In this document: one piece after another, positions 54,268 to 63,656 of the stretch | How the letters are laid out: the number at the start of each line of letters is the position of its first letter | How positions within the stretch are numbered: position 1 is the stretch's first letter | Source of the DNA: Bacteroidota bacterium | GTDB taxonomy: Bacteria; Bacteroidota; Bacteroidia; Chitinophagales; Chitinophagaceae | Assembly: GCA_018268035.1 (NCBI GenBank) | Contig: JAFDXI010000161.1 | Location: 112,530 to 176,529 of the forward strand | Length of the DNA: 64,000 bases | Direction: 5' to 3' | Notes under the pieces: model-generated | What the model was told of the DNA's origin: nothing | The model's input: only the letters and a program-made list of their open reading frames with translations | Databases searched by the model: none | Translations under genes and position numbers: made by a program

Positions 54268-56007
54268 TTAAGCAGTTTTCAATTTGCTCTTTTTATATCC
54301 ATAAGAAAAATAAACAAGCAAACCCAAAACCAGCCAACTGCCAAACCATGCCCAGTTGGTACCTGTCATACCTGTTAGTAAATACAAACAGGTGGACAAA
54401 CCTAATAAAGGTATCAAAGACCAGTTTTTCATATACGCAAAACCAGACAGGATTACCATCACGCACCAGAAAACAATATTGGAAACATTGTAAGATGCAT
54501 TGTCTTCTGTGATGGAGAAAAGATTGGAAAAATATTGCTTATCCAATATCAAGGCCATCATAAATGCCGCTACGATAATTAAGGGAAAAATAAATTTAGA
54601 ATTGATATAGGGTATATTGAATTTGCCTGGTGTCTTTTCTTTTGTTGGGATTAATAATACTCCTCCACATACCAATACAAAAGCAAACAGTGTAGCAATG
54701 CTTGTAAAATCAAGCACAAATTCCTTATCAGTAAATAATATCGGGATACCAACAATCAAACCTGTAATAATAGTTGAAAAAGATGGCGTCTGGTATTTGT
54801 GATGGATTTTTTCAAAGACAGGTGGCAATAAACCGTCACGGCTCATGCTCATCCATATCCTCGGTTGCCCCATCTGGAACACTAACAAAACACTCGTCAT
54901 TGCAACAACAGCACAGATTGAAACTAACACCTGCATCCAGGCCACATCCAGATTTTGAGGCTCAAAAATAAATGCCAGCGGGTCACCCACATTTTCAAAT
55001 TTTGTATAAACAACAGCACCGGTAAGCACAAGCGCCAGTATAATATAAATTACTGTACAGATTACGAGAGAGGCAATCATACCCCGTGGCAGATCCCGTT
55101 GAGGATTCTTACTTTCTTCCGCCAAAACACTTACTGCATCAAAACCAATGTATGCAAAGAATACGCCACTCACTGCTCCCATTACACCGGTAAATCCATT
55201 AGGCATAAAAGATTTTTCTCCGGCTGCATTCACCGGGTGCCAATTGGCTGTTAAACCACTATGAAAAATATAATATCCTCCCACCAGTATTACCAGCATC
55301 ACAATACAGAGTTTCAATACCACCATTGCATTGCTGAAATTGCGGCTTTCTTTCACACCGCGATAAACAAGAGCTGTAATACAAAAATTGATTACCAATG
55401 CCGGCAAGTCAAATATTATTCTTAACCCTCCGATGACCGGTGCTGATGCCCATGCATTCAACAATTCTTTTGTTGATTCAGTAACCTGAGCCGATGCATT
55501 AGCCGCTTGACTCAAAACAGCGCCATGCGCTTCCATATAACTACAGGTTAAATAATCGGGAATATGGATATTCATCCTTTGAAGGAAACCCGTAAAATAA
55601 TCGCTCCAGGAAAATGCTACATAAATATTACCAATAGAATATTCCATGATCAAAGCCCATCCAATGATCCATGCAAATAATTCACCGAAAGACGCATAAG
55701 CATAAGTATAAGCACTACCAGCAACTGGTATGCGGCTTGCAAATTCAGAATAACATAAAGCTGTAAATCCGCAGGCCACACCGCATATAACAAACAGCAC
55801 AACCACACCCGGCCCACCTGAAAAAACAGCCATACCTAAACTGCTGAAACTTCCTGCACCAATAATTGCAGCAATGCCAAAAAAAGTAAGGTCACGCATG
55901 GTAAGCACACGCTTCAAACCTGCACCTGCATGCGGGTCTTCAGCCATCATTTCGGCATCTCTTAAAATCTTGTCTATCTTCTTGGTACGGAAAAGTTCAT
56001 TGGCCAT
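54268..56007 (-). CDS. Amino acid permease (APC superfamily, CAT-like)
   Basis: About 579 residues with 12-14 TM helices. After a cytoplasmic start LKRVLTMRDLTFFGIAAIIGAGSFSSLGMAVFSGGPGVVVLF (TM1 with the unwound G-x-G substrate segment), ALCYSEFASRIPVAGSAYTYAYASFGELFAWIIGWALIMEY is the APC consensus of TM2-TM3. FFAYIGFDAVSVLAEESKNPQRDLPRGMIASLVICTVIYI is the TM6-7 signature of cationic amino-acid transporter-like members. The ATG at 56007 (MANELFRTKK) is preferred over one 18 codons upstream. The amino acid carried cannot be read from sequence. Confidence 0.88.
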   Translation of the reverse strand: MANELFRTKKIDKILRDAEMMAEDPHAGAGLKRVLTMRDLTFFGIAAIIGAGSFSSLGMAVFSGGPGVVVLFVICGVACGFTALCYSEFASRIPVAGSAYTYAYASFGELFAWIIGWALIMEYSIGNIYVAFSWSDYFTGFLQRMNIHIPDYLTCSYMEAHGAVLSQAANASAQVTESTKELLNAWASAPVIGGLRIIFDLPALVINFCITALVYRGVKESRNFSNAMVVLKLCIVMLVILVGGYYIFHSGLTANWHPVNAAGEKSFMPNGFTGVMGAVSGVFFAYIGFDAVSVLAEESKNPQRDLPRGMIASLVICTVIYIILALVLTGAVVYTKFENVGDPLAFIFEPQNLDVAWMQVLVSICAVVAMTSVLLVFQMGQPRIWMSMSRDGLLPPVFEKIHHKYQTPSFSTIITGLIVGIPILFTDKEFVLDFTSIATLFAFVLVCGGVLLIPTKEKTPGKFNIPYINSKFIFPLIIVAAFMMALILDKQYFSNLFSITEDNASYNVSNIVFWCVMVILSGFAYMKNWSLIPLLGLSTCLYLLTGMTGTNWAWFGSWLVLGLLVYFSYGYKKSKLKTA

Positions 56008-56125
56008 GCAATCAATTTTTGTAGGGTGAAAATAAGGAATTTGAGAAATAAATAAATCCAATGTTGCTTTTTAAAATTCATTGAACATTGTGGCTATCTG
56101 CATTTTACTTTGTACTCACAAATAA

Positions 56126-56758
56126 TTAAAGCCCATTTTCCAAAATAAATTTCATTAGTGCAGTCGGAGAATTCAGATTGAGCTTATGCATAATATTTTT
56201 CCTGTGCGTTTCTACAGTATAAATACTCAAATGAACGGCCTCAGCTATTTGTGCATTTGTAAACCCTTGTTTGATAAAACCTAACAATTGAAACTCTCTC
56301 CTGGAGAAGTTGAATTTTTTTAAAAAATTATCATCCTTTTCAAAACTGTTTATTACAGGGCTTAACCTGTAAGGAAATGATGATTGCCCTGCAGCAATTA
56401 AACGTATAACCTGGAGTAGTTCTTCTTTATTGGTATTTTTTAAAAGATACCCATTGGCTCCATTAGATTTTGCCGCCTCTATCAGGTGTTCTTCACCATA
56501 AGTGGAAAGCATTAGTATCTTAACTTTCGGATATTCCTGTTTTATTCTCTTCATGGCATCAAGCCCATTTAGCAAAGGCATATTTATATCAAGCAGTACA
56601 AGATGAGGTTGTTGATTTCTTACTGCATCAATAAGCGCCCTTCCATTTGATACTATAGCAAGCACGTTCATATCTTTTTCATCTTTGAGCAATGTTGATA
56701 AGCCTTCTGCAAACAGCGAATGATCATCTGCTATTATAATTGTGATTGGTGTATTCAT
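56126..56758 (-). CDS. NarL/LuxR-family response regulator
   Basis: 210 residues. Receiver domain 1-120: acidic pocket ADDHSLF, phospho-acceptor Asp in LVLLDINMPLLNG, switch Thr/Ser and Lys in LMLSTYGEEH and GYLLKNTNKEEL. C-terminal LuxR HTH at about 145-205: FSRREFQLLGFIKQGFTNAQIAEAVHLSIYTVETHRKNIMHKLNL. It overlaps the histidine kinase gene by 4 nt, so it is the cognate regulator. NarL-type dimers bind inverted repeats; a fitting palindrome lies upstream of this operon (58715-58734). Confidence 0.93.
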   Translation of the reverse strand: MNTPITIIIADDHSLFAEGLSTLLKDEKDMNVLAIVSNGRALIDAVRNQQPHLVLLDINMPLLNGLDAMKRIKQEYPKVKILMLSTYGEEHLIEAAKSNGANGYLLKNTNKEELLQVIRLIAAGQSSFPYRLSPVINSFEKDDNFLKKFNFSRREFQLLGFIKQGFTNAQIAEAVHLSIYTVETHRKNIMHKLNLNSPTALMKFILENGL

Positions 56759-58644
56759 AATTTATTTTTGTATGGCAGGTAGATTATGATTGTAGTACCA
56801 GAGTTATTTGAATCAATAATAATATTCCCATCAAGATATTCTATTCTTGAACGGATACTTTTTAAACCCATCCCTTTACTTTCTTCTTCTTTAAAACCTT
56901 TACCATCGTCTTCAGCTATTATTTCAAGGTGATTCTTGTTAAACAATAATTGTATGGTACTTTCTGTCGCACCGGAATGTTTAATGATATTATTGGTAAT
57001 CTCCATAATGATCCGGTATATCATTAGCTCGTTATTTTTATTAAACTGTTGTTGATAACCTATGCAATGAAACTCAAAATTAATATTCCCTTCATTGGTC
57101 AGTTGTCTGTAATAGTAGTTGAGCAGTTCATCAAGTTTTGTTTTTGAAAACTCTGGTGGCATCAGGTTATGGGAAATATTCCTGACATCCGTAGAAGTTT
57201 CATCCAGCATGTTGATAATGGGAGCATACGTGTTTTTATCAACCGGCAGTTTTTGAACGCTTAACTTTATTGCAGCGAGGTTGCTGCCCAATTCATCATG
57301 CAGGTCTTCAGCAATGCGTTTGCGTTCTGCTTCCTGGGTGGAAATAATTTGTTCGGTAAATTTTATTTTATCATTCTTTATAGTAATCAGCAGCGATTGA
57401 TTTTCCTTTTTAAACAGATTGTAGCGATAAATAATTCCCAAAAAAACAATGATAGTCTCTGTTATAATTCCTATTTGCAAATCGTTGGGTTGTTTTTCTA
57501 TCATTTCTTTTGTATCACCACCCATGATAGTGATCACATACTGTATGGCGCCGAACCATAAATAAATAATTGCTGCGAGATAAAAATATGCCGGTTTATA
57601 ATGTTGTCCTACTTTTTCCAGGGCTGATAAAAGAAACAACAATAATTGCAGGGCCAGTGTAATTGCAAATACCTGTTGATACAGCCCCCTGATAATTCTT
57701 GCATCAGGGAAATAAAAATAAATAACAAGAAAAGCGGGTATTAATACAATGATGAAATACTTTACAAGATCAACTATAATCTTCAGCCGGCTATTATTCC
57801 TTGTTTGGTTAAGAAATATTTGCATTACATAAGCCATCAACGTTAAACTTATGGCAGGCGACAGGTATTTAAAAATGTCTGATAAGGCAGGGTGTGACGG
57901 GTAAATATATTGTAAATCTATTCCCTGCAGGATATACATTTCAAACAGCATTGAAATTACATACAAAGCATATAAAAGATGAAGTCTGTCCCTCAAAGTA
58001 ATTCCCAGGAACAGGTTTAAGATAAATGCAGTCAACATAATACCGGTAATGGCGCCTATAACAATATAATATCTTTCTGCTTTCTCATTAAAAGTATTGG
58101 CATCATATAATTGTGGGAGGCAGTCAACATTATCGCCCGTATTATCAAGCGAAGCAATGATAGTGGCTGTTTCCCCCGCATCTAACTGCAATGGGAATAC
58201 AAGGTCATAATATCTTAAAGGCCTTGTGCCAAAAGGTAAATGGTCGCCCGCTTCACCAACAAGTTGAAAACCATTGACAGATTTTTTATACACTTTGGCA
58301 ATGTTGATGCCCGGGTTGTTTAATTCAAAATAAAATGTTGCGTCATCAGGCAAATTATTTTTTACTGTAAACAACAACCAATAGTAATTATCCGTAGTGC
58401 CCGCGGTAAGATATTTTTTGGGATATATAGCAGCAAAGTCATTTGCAGTCAATGAATCGAAAACATAACCGGGGGTTTTATTGAATGTCGTTTTATAATA
58501 AAATATATGTCTGTTTATTTGATACTCACCTGAATTATTGATGAATAATGTGTCTTTAACAGGTTGGGCTTGTACCAAAGAATTTGAAATTATAAATGAT
58601 GCAGCCAAAAGCAGACTTTGTATAAACAGTTTTATTAGTTTCAT
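56755..58644 (-). CDS. 7TMR-DISM sensor histidine kinase (HisKA_3 type)
   Basis: 629 residues. Signal peptide to about 27. The extracellular 7TMR-DISM ligand domain spans about 35-185 (beta-rich, YWLLFTVKNNLPDDATFYFELNNPGI). Seven TM helices follow at about 190-405, then a short coiled coil, the dimerisation/phospho-acceptor helix EAERKRIAEDLHDELGSNLAAIKL (His in DLHDE), and an HATPase_c domain (ITNNIIKHSGATE N-box, EDDGKGFKEEESKGMGLKSIRSRI G-boxes, GTTIIIYLP). It probably senses an extracellular carbohydrate or similar ligand; the actual signal is unknown. Operon with the response regulator. Confidence 0.92.
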   Translation of the reverse strand: MKLIKLFIQSLLLAASFIISNSLVQAQPVKDTLFINNSGEYQINRHIFYYKTTFNKTPGYVFDSLTANDFAAIYPKKYLTAGTTDNYYWLLFTVKNNLPDDATFYFELNNPGINIAKVYKKSVNGFQLVGEAGDHLPFGTRPLRYYDLVFPLQLDAGETATIIASLDNTGDNVDCLPQLYDANTFNEKAERYYIVIGAITGIMLTAFILNLFLGITLRDRLHLLYALYVISMLFEMYILQGIDLQYIYPSHPALSDIFKYLSPAISLTLMAYVMQIFLNQTRNNSRLKIIVDLVKYFIIVLIPAFLVIYFYFPDARIIRGLYQQVFAITLALQLLLFLLSALEKVGQHYKPAYFYLAAIIYLWFGAIQYVITIMGGDTKEMIEKQPNDLQIGIITETIIVFLGIIYRYNLFKKENQSLLITIKNDKIKFTEQIISTQEAERKRIAEDLHDELGSNLAAIKLSVQKLPVDKNTYAPIINMLDETSTDVRNISHNLMPPEFSKTKLDELLNYYYRQLTNEGNINFEFHCIGYQQQFNKNNELMIYRIIMEITNNIIKHSGATESTIQLLFNKNHLEIIAEDDGKGFKEEESKGMGLKSIRSRIEYLDGNIIIDSNNSGTTIIIYLPYKNKL

Positions 58645-58714
58645 TTTTCATTCATGTTATGATGTAAAGCCTGCCAATTCAAGAATAAAAATAATGAATT
58701 CAATATTCCCCTAA

Positions 58715-58734
58715 AATACCAACTACTTGGTATT
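58715..58734. promoter_or_regulatory. NarL-like palindrome upstream of the two-component operon
   Basis: AATACCAA-CTAC-TTGGTATT has perfect 8-bp arms. The TACC...GGTA core and spacing resemble the 7-2-7 inverted sites of NarL-family regulators. It is 71 bp before the kinase ATG, in the spacer shared with the divergent secreted genes. Confidence 0.5.
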
Positions 58735-58828
58735 GTTTAAGCCTGTTTGTATTGGTTAATTTGTATCTGTTTTTCTTGTCACAATGGCTTTAAATAAAAT
58801 AATACAATGTTTAGATACCGGGAAAAAA

Positions 58829-58874
58829 CCTAATTAATTAGGAGGAATTTCCCATTGATTGGCTTTTATTTTTG
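58829..58874 (+). promoter_or_regulatory. Palindrome and -7 box ahead of the secreted gene row
   Basis: A perfect 14-bp palindrome, CCTAATTAATTAGG (58829-58842), lies 24 bp upstream of TATTTTTG (58867-58874), a consensus -7 box 34 nt before the ATG at 58909. The palindrome covers the place of the -33 element, where an activator or repressor would act. Confidence 0.45.
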
Positions 58875-58908
58875 AATCACTTTTATAAAACTGCTTTTAT
58901 TAATTTTT

Positions 58909-59799
58909 ATGAATAACAAAACTACTCTATTACTGCTTGTGCTTTCTATTTTAAACCTAATTAGTCAGGCACAAACGCCAGCCCGGTTCAACTTCCAGGG
59001 AGTTGCAAAAAACAATGACGGAACGGCCGTTGCTAACCAAAGTATAAAGCTTCGTTTCACCCTGCATGACTCTGCTGCAACTGGTACAGTATTATATAAA
59101 GAAACAAGGAATGCAACCACCGATGATAATGGATTATTCTCTGTTGTGATTGGAGGTGGTGGCGCCTCAAATGTTACCGGCAGCCTGACCAATATCAACT
59201 GGGCTGTAAACAATAAATTTTTAAAAACCGAACTGCAGATTGTAGGGAATGGTGGTTTTAAAAATCTGGGAACAACACAATTGGAGTCAGTCCCTTATTC
59301 CGAGCAGTCACGAAAATCAGATACAGCAAAATTTGCTTCATACACCAGCAACCTGAAGACTTTCCTCACTGATGCATCAAGTTTTACTCAAGACAATATA
59401 CCAGGTGGTACAACAGCAGTGATTTCATTTGTATCTAATATTCTTAGCGATACCAATTTTAACTCTTCCACCCATGAATATACAATTCCTTCAAGTGGAA
59501 ACTATATGATTGCGTTTAATGTAAACCTTTTTCAATTGTCCAATGGCGGAAAAGCAAATGGTACTTTGGCTATAAGAATTAATGGCTCCAATACTTTATA
59601 TACACAACAATTCAAGTATCCGGTAAATACAGAAAGCACAGGCAACTATTATCCACTCACGGGTACCTATATAAAATATTTCACAACAGGCCAGAAAGTT
59701 ACAATTGCTGTTTCCAACAATGGCAGCAATAGTGATCCACTGAATACTTTCAATGCATTAGGTGTTGAGCTTAACATTTTAAAAATTGGTACCAGATGA
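58909..59799 (+). CDS. Exported protein with C1q/TNF-like jelly-roll end
   Basis: 296 residues. Signal peptide to about 22 (LNLISQAQ). The N-terminal domain (about 25-130) has PARFNFQGVAKNNDGTAVANQSIKLRFTLHDSAATGTVLYKE ... GLFSVVIGGG, a motif common at the start of Bacteroidota tail-fibre-like or collagen-like secreted proteins. The C-terminal about 150 residues (FNSSTHEYTIPSSGNYMIAFNVNLFQL ... GQKVTIAVSNNGS) look like a C1q/TNF-type beta jelly roll. No sorting tail is seen. It overlaps the next gene by 4 nt, so the two are coupled. Confidence 0.65.
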   Translation: MNNKTTLLLLVLSILNLISQAQTPARFNFQGVAKNNDGTAVANQSIKLRFTLHDSAATGTVLYKETRNATTDDNGLFSVVIGGGGASNVTGSLTNINWAVNNKFLKTELQIVGNGGFKNLGTTQLESVPYSEQSRKSDTAKFASYTSNLKTFLTDASSFTQDNIPGGTTAVISFVSNILSDTNFNSSTHEYTIPSSGNYMIAFNVNLFQLSNGGKANGTLAIRINGSNTLYTQQFKYPVNTESTGNYYPLTGTYIKYFTTGQKVTIAVSNNGSNSDPLNTFNALGVELNILKIGTR

Positions 59800-60320
59800 A
59801 AAGACTTTTAATAATAATATTTTTTCATATAGTGTGGACTGGTACAAAAGCACAATCTCTGCAATCTAAAGTCTTAAACAGTGGTGGCAGTTCACATACA
59901 TCTTTAGGCGTTACACTGGTATATAGCATTGGCGAATTTTCAATTGCTACTTTTTCAAAGCCAGGCAATGGCAGCATCCAATCGGGGTTTTTACATGGAC
60001 TGGATAAAATGAATGCATTGAAAGCGGAGAAAGACAACATACAATCAGCAATCACCAGTCAAAAAATATCATCTGTTATTGTTTATCCTAATCCCACAAG
60101 ACAAACTGCAGTGATAAATTTCACTGCCAACAAAACAACAAAATATAAAATTGAACTAACTGGTATCACCGGCAATATTTTACAAATAAAAACCGGTGAA
60201 ACCATACAAGGTGAAAATAAAATTATGCTTGATGTAAGCCAATATGCACAAGGTTTATACATCATTAAAATATCTGATAATGAGAATGGAATTAGGATAC
60301 TTGAATTGAACAAACAATAA
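59796..60320 (+). CDS. Small T9SS type A sorting-domain protein
   Basis: 174 residues. Signal peptide to about 19 (WTGTKAQ). A short N-terminal module follows (QSKVLNSGGSSHTSLGVTLVYSIGEFSIATFSKPGNGSIQSGFLHG), a pattern repeatedly found ahead of T9SS tails. Then the sorting domain: SSVIVYPNPTRQTAVINFTANKTTKYKIELTGITGNIL ... YAQGLYIIKISDNENGIRILELNK. It is almost nothing but signal, linker and sorting domain, which suggests a small surface-attached partner of the preceding protein. Coupled by an ATGA overlap. Confidence 0.82.
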   Translation: MKRLLIIIFFHIVWTGTKAQSLQSKVLNSGGSSHTSLGVTLVYSIGEFSIATFSKPGNGSIQSGFLHGLDKMNALKAEKDNIQSAITSQKISSVIVYPNPTRQTAVINFTANKTTKYKIELTGITGNILQIKTGETIQGENKIMLDVSQYAQGLYIIKISDNENGIRILELNKQ

Positions 60321-60400
60321 AATTTTTTATTAAACACCTGAAGGCACTATGACTGAACCAGCTAATCTGTTTACGTGCTTTCATTAATAAAGCCATCATT

Positions 60401-63256
60401 ATGAAAACTACATTTCTGCTTTCCTCATTTATCTTTTTTTACATCGGATCATTTGCACAAAACCCTTTATTGCTACAACAAGCTACCAACGGGGGAACAG
60501 TTGCTGTAAACCAGGTTATTGGCACTGTAACAGGACCCACATTTTATAACACTGTGGATTATTCAAATCGCTTTTCAAGTGACTGGGGTTTGTGGGTAAC
60601 AGATGGGACTGTTGCCGGCACTAAAAAACTTTCACTTACCGATGGTCTGCACTTTACCACAACAGAGGCTACCATGCTTACACCATTTGGAAGTGATAAG
60701 ATTCTTTTTGCTGGTGATAATTATTATGGTTATGGTGAAGTATGGGTTACTGATGGTACACAGGAAGGGACTATTGGCCTGCAAAATGTTTTCTTACCGG
60801 GTAGCAGCGATGCACCCATCCAGGCTATTGGCGCTATTGGCAACCTTGCAGTATATGCAGCGGTTTCAAATGATGGCGTTTTAAGGTTGCATGCTACTAA
60901 TGCAACTGCTTATGCAGACACACCGGTAATCTATAATTTTCCTTCAAACATCAGCAGTGTTGCCTATTTCAAAACAATAAACAATATATTGTATTTTGAA
61001 GCAAACAATTCTTCAACATCGCATAATGAAATCTGGAGAACTGATGGCACCTCCGCAGGCACATACTTATTAAAAGACCTGGGAGCTGATTATGGTTTTG
61101 CCAGCGATTTTATTGCATTTAATAACAAAATTTATTTCATCACTATTTCTTCCACCTATGGTGATTTTATCTGGCAAAGTGATGGCACTGCATCAGGAAC
61201 AAATAAATTAAAACAAATTTCAACATCCTTCAACCAGGATAATCTTTTTCCATCTTATGCAGTCACTTCCACTGCATTATTTTTTACTGCAAATGATGGT
61301 GTAAATGGTAAAGAAACCTGGACCACCGATGGTACTGCATCAGGCACTAAAATGCTGCAGGATTTATTTGCAGGCAGTGGTGGCTCAAACCCATCTTCAT
61401 TTGTTGTGTTAAATGATGTATTGTATTTATCTGCCAACAATGGAATTACAGGACAGGAATTATATAAATATGATGCAGGAAACGGTAATGGTATAGAACT
61501 GGTTAAAGATATTTTCCCGGGTGGCACTGGCAGTAACCCTTCATCATTGGCAATTAATAATAACTCTGTTGTATTTAGCGCTGCATCAAACACCAATGAC
61601 GGCACAGAATTGTGGATGAGTGGCGGCGATGCAAATAACACTTTGGAAATTGACAACATCACAAAACCTTTAACTGTTTCTTCATCACCTCACTTGATAA
61701 CAAGTGGTAATAAAAATTTCTTTGTTGCCAATTATGATATAGACAATGATGGATTGACAAAAGAGCAATGTGTCTTTGCTTATACCCCACCCACCAAAAT
61801 ATGGACAGGCAACGTAAGTAGTGATGGCGCTGTTGCTGATAACTGGTTTCCATCAGGGGCACCATCACAATCATCAACAGATAATATCATAATACCACCT
61901 GCAACAGCGAATAATCTTACTGGACCTTATTTATTTATAAAAGATTTTTATAACAATGGTGGCACTATTGATGTTAGTACAGGTTTATGCTTCATAAGTG
62001 GTAACTTTTATAATGAAGGGACCATCAATAACCCACCTGTTAATAATTATTATAGTGGCGTATTTGGGTTGGTATCAAATACTATTACAACACATTTGGT
62101 CGGAAGCCCTGGCACATTTAATGGCCAACTTACTTTATCATCAAATTCTAATGTAAGGCTAACGGCAGACTCTTATTTCTGGGCTTTACGGATAGAAGGC
62201 GCTGACACTATTTATCTCGGCGATTATACACTTAAAGTTGATACATTCAATCTTTATCCCGCAAAAATTATTTCCGATGGCAGTGGTGGTATCACCCGTT
62301 GGGTTGGTTCATCACCTGTTATGTTTAATGTTGGCACAAACGATACTTCATTTACACCGGTTACAATCACAAACAACGGCACACAGGATTATTTCACTGT
62401 GCATGTAAAAAATGGAGTTTTTTCACAAGGTTCATCAGGCGATTCAGCCACACAGGAAGTTGTAAATAAAACATGGGATATAGAGGAACAAACCCTGGGT
62501 GGTTCTGATGCAACCATCACTTTTCAATGGAATGCAGCAGATGAATTAACTGGTTTCAACAGGAATAATGTTTATCCTGCACATTATACAAATGGCGCAT
62601 GGGATTATGATAATGCATCTGTTGCTTCTGGCAATAATCCATATACTATAACAAGGTCTGGTGTTACTTCTTTTTCACCATTTGCTGTTGTGTCTTCTGC
62701 AACTATTTTACCTGTACGATTTGTTAGTATGCAAGCTTCTCTTGCTAATAATGATGCAGTAATAACATGGACTGTTGCCAATGAGAACAATGTATCTTTT
62801 TATAATATTCAGCGGAGCACCGATGGCAGAGAGTTTACAACTATTGGTAGCAAAACAAAACTCATCAACAGCGCTGACCTGCATAGCTATAATTATACCG
62901 ATATTAATGTTACCAACTCCTTTTCAGTGAAAAAAGTTTTTTATCGCCTGCAGGAAGTAGATGCTGATGGCAGGCAGGAAAATTCACAGGTAGTATCTGT
63001 TAACCTGTCACAAAAACAAACTCCACTTAGCATCTGGCCTATACCATCAAAAGATGTATTACATCTTTCACTCAGAGATTATAATGATGAAGGCCGGATA
63101 GTTATTTTTAATATAGCAGGCAGGCAAATGCTGCAACAGAGTTTTCATTCAGGAAATAAAATTGATATCAACATCAGCAGTTTGCCAACAGGTTCCTATT
63201 TTATAAAAGCATTTTTAAAGAATGAAACCATACCAGGCAGGTTTGTAAAAGAATAA
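60401..63256 (+). CDS. T9SS-secreted ELWxxDGT-repeat protein
   Basis: 951 residues. Signal peptide to about 20 (GSFAQ). The first half carries ELWxxDGTxxGT-type repeats: GLWVTDGTVAGTKKL, EVWVTDGTQEGTIGL, EIWRTDGTSAGTYLLKDL, FIWQSDGTASGTNKL, ETWTTDGTASGTKMLQDL and degenerate ELYKYDAG/ELWMSGG copies, a likely beta propeller. A middle domain follows (KIWTGNVSSDGAVADNWFPSGAPSQSSTDNIIIPP), then more beta-rich sequence with a fibronectin-like DAVITWTVANENNVSFYNIQRSTDGREF segment, and a T9SS tail (LSIWPIPSKDVLHLSL ... LPTGSYFIKAFLKNETIPGRFVKE). Presumably cell-surface. Same strand as the two genes before it. Confidence 0.88.
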   Translation: MKTTFLLSSFIFFYIGSFAQNPLLLQQATNGGTVAVNQVIGTVTGPTFYNTVDYSNRFSSDWGLWVTDGTVAGTKKLSLTDGLHFTTTEATMLTPFGSDKILFAGDNYYGYGEVWVTDGTQEGTIGLQNVFLPGSSDAPIQAIGAIGNLAVYAAVSNDGVLRLHATNATAYADTPVIYNFPSNISSVAYFKTINNILYFEANNSSTSHNEIWRTDGTSAGTYLLKDLGADYGFASDFIAFNNKIYFITISSTYGDFIWQSDGTASGTNKLKQISTSFNQDNLFPSYAVTSTALFFTANDGVNGKETWTTDGTASGTKMLQDLFAGSGGSNPSSFVVLNDVLYLSANNGITGQELYKYDAGNGNGIELVKDIFPGGTGSNPSSLAINNNSVVFSAASNTNDGTELWMSGGDANNTLEIDNITKPLTVSSSPHLITSGNKNFFVANYDIDNDGLTKEQCVFAYTPPTKIWTGNVSSDGAVADNWFPSGAPSQSSTDNIIIPPATANNLTGPYLFIKDFYNNGGTIDVSTGLCFISGNFYNEGTINNPPVNNYYSGVFGLVSNTITTHLVGSPGTFNGQLTLSSNSNVRLTADSYFWALRIEGADTIYLGDYTLKVDTFNLYPAKIISDGSGGITRWVGSSPVMFNVGTNDTSFTPVTITNNGTQDYFTVHVKNGVFSQGSSGDSATQEVVNKTWDIEEQTLGGSDATITFQWNAADELTGFNRNNVYPAHYTNGAWDYDNASVASGNNPYTITRSGVTSFSPFAVVSSATILPVRFVSMQASLANNDAVITWTVANENNVSFYNIQRSTDGREFTTIGSKTKLINSADLHSYNYTDINVTNSFSVKKVFYRLQEVDADGRQENSQVVSVNLSQKQTPLSIWPIPSKDVLHLSLRDYNDEGRIVIFNIAGRQMLQQSFHSGNKIDINISSLPTGSYFIKAFLKNETIPGRFVKE

Positions 63257-63263
63257 TTGCTAA

Positions 63264-63297
63264 AGGCCCGGCTACATTGAAAACCGCCGGGCTTTTG
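63264..63297 (+). terminator. Terminator after ELWxxDGT-repeat gene
   Basis: GCCCGGC / GCCGGGC stem with a 13-nt loop, followed by four T. Confidence 0.78.
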
Positions 63298-63381
63298 TTA
63301 CATTCTTGAATTGTGCTTGTCTTTAACCAGCTTTTAAAATAAAAAAATCAACAACTCTTATTCAATTTAAAAACGACCATT

Positions 63382-63618
63382 ATGAAACCAAAACTAACTC
63401 GCTTCTGCAGTTTTGAAATAATAGTTTCAAAACTGTGGGAACGAAAAACAAAAACCGGCTTGCCATACTTATTGGAAAAATATTTTTCGGAGAAAAACAA
63501 AAGCCCGATACCACTTTACCGGTATTTCATCTTTAAATATCAATTACTAACATCAAAGCTAAGAAAAGCGAAACCTGCTTTGTGCAGGCAGCATGTTATA
63601 CCTGGTGGACATTACTAA
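63382..63618 (+). CDS. Doubtful small open frame, 78 aa
   Basis: A basic hypothetical peptide (MKPKLTRFCSFEIIVSKLWERKTKTG...) with no known family. Its 5' part spans an 11-bp inverted repeat, CAGTTTTGAAA-N6-TTTCAAAACTG (63408-63435), which hints that this may be structured RNA or untranslated leader of the DUF4907 gene rather than a protein. It overlaps nothing else. Confidence 0.25.
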   Translation: MKPKLTRFCSFEIIVSKLWERKTKTGLPYLLEKYFSEKNKSPIPLYRYFIFKYQLLTSKLRKAKPALCRQHVIPGGHY

Positions 63619-63656
63619 GAAACCATAACTGCAGAGTTGATTACTCACAAACCAAA

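Noticed and set aside
63420..63428. AATAGTTTC, identical to one half of the TetR operator, near DUF4907
   Set aside because: A nine-base match is expected by chance in 64 kb, and the second half-site is absent.
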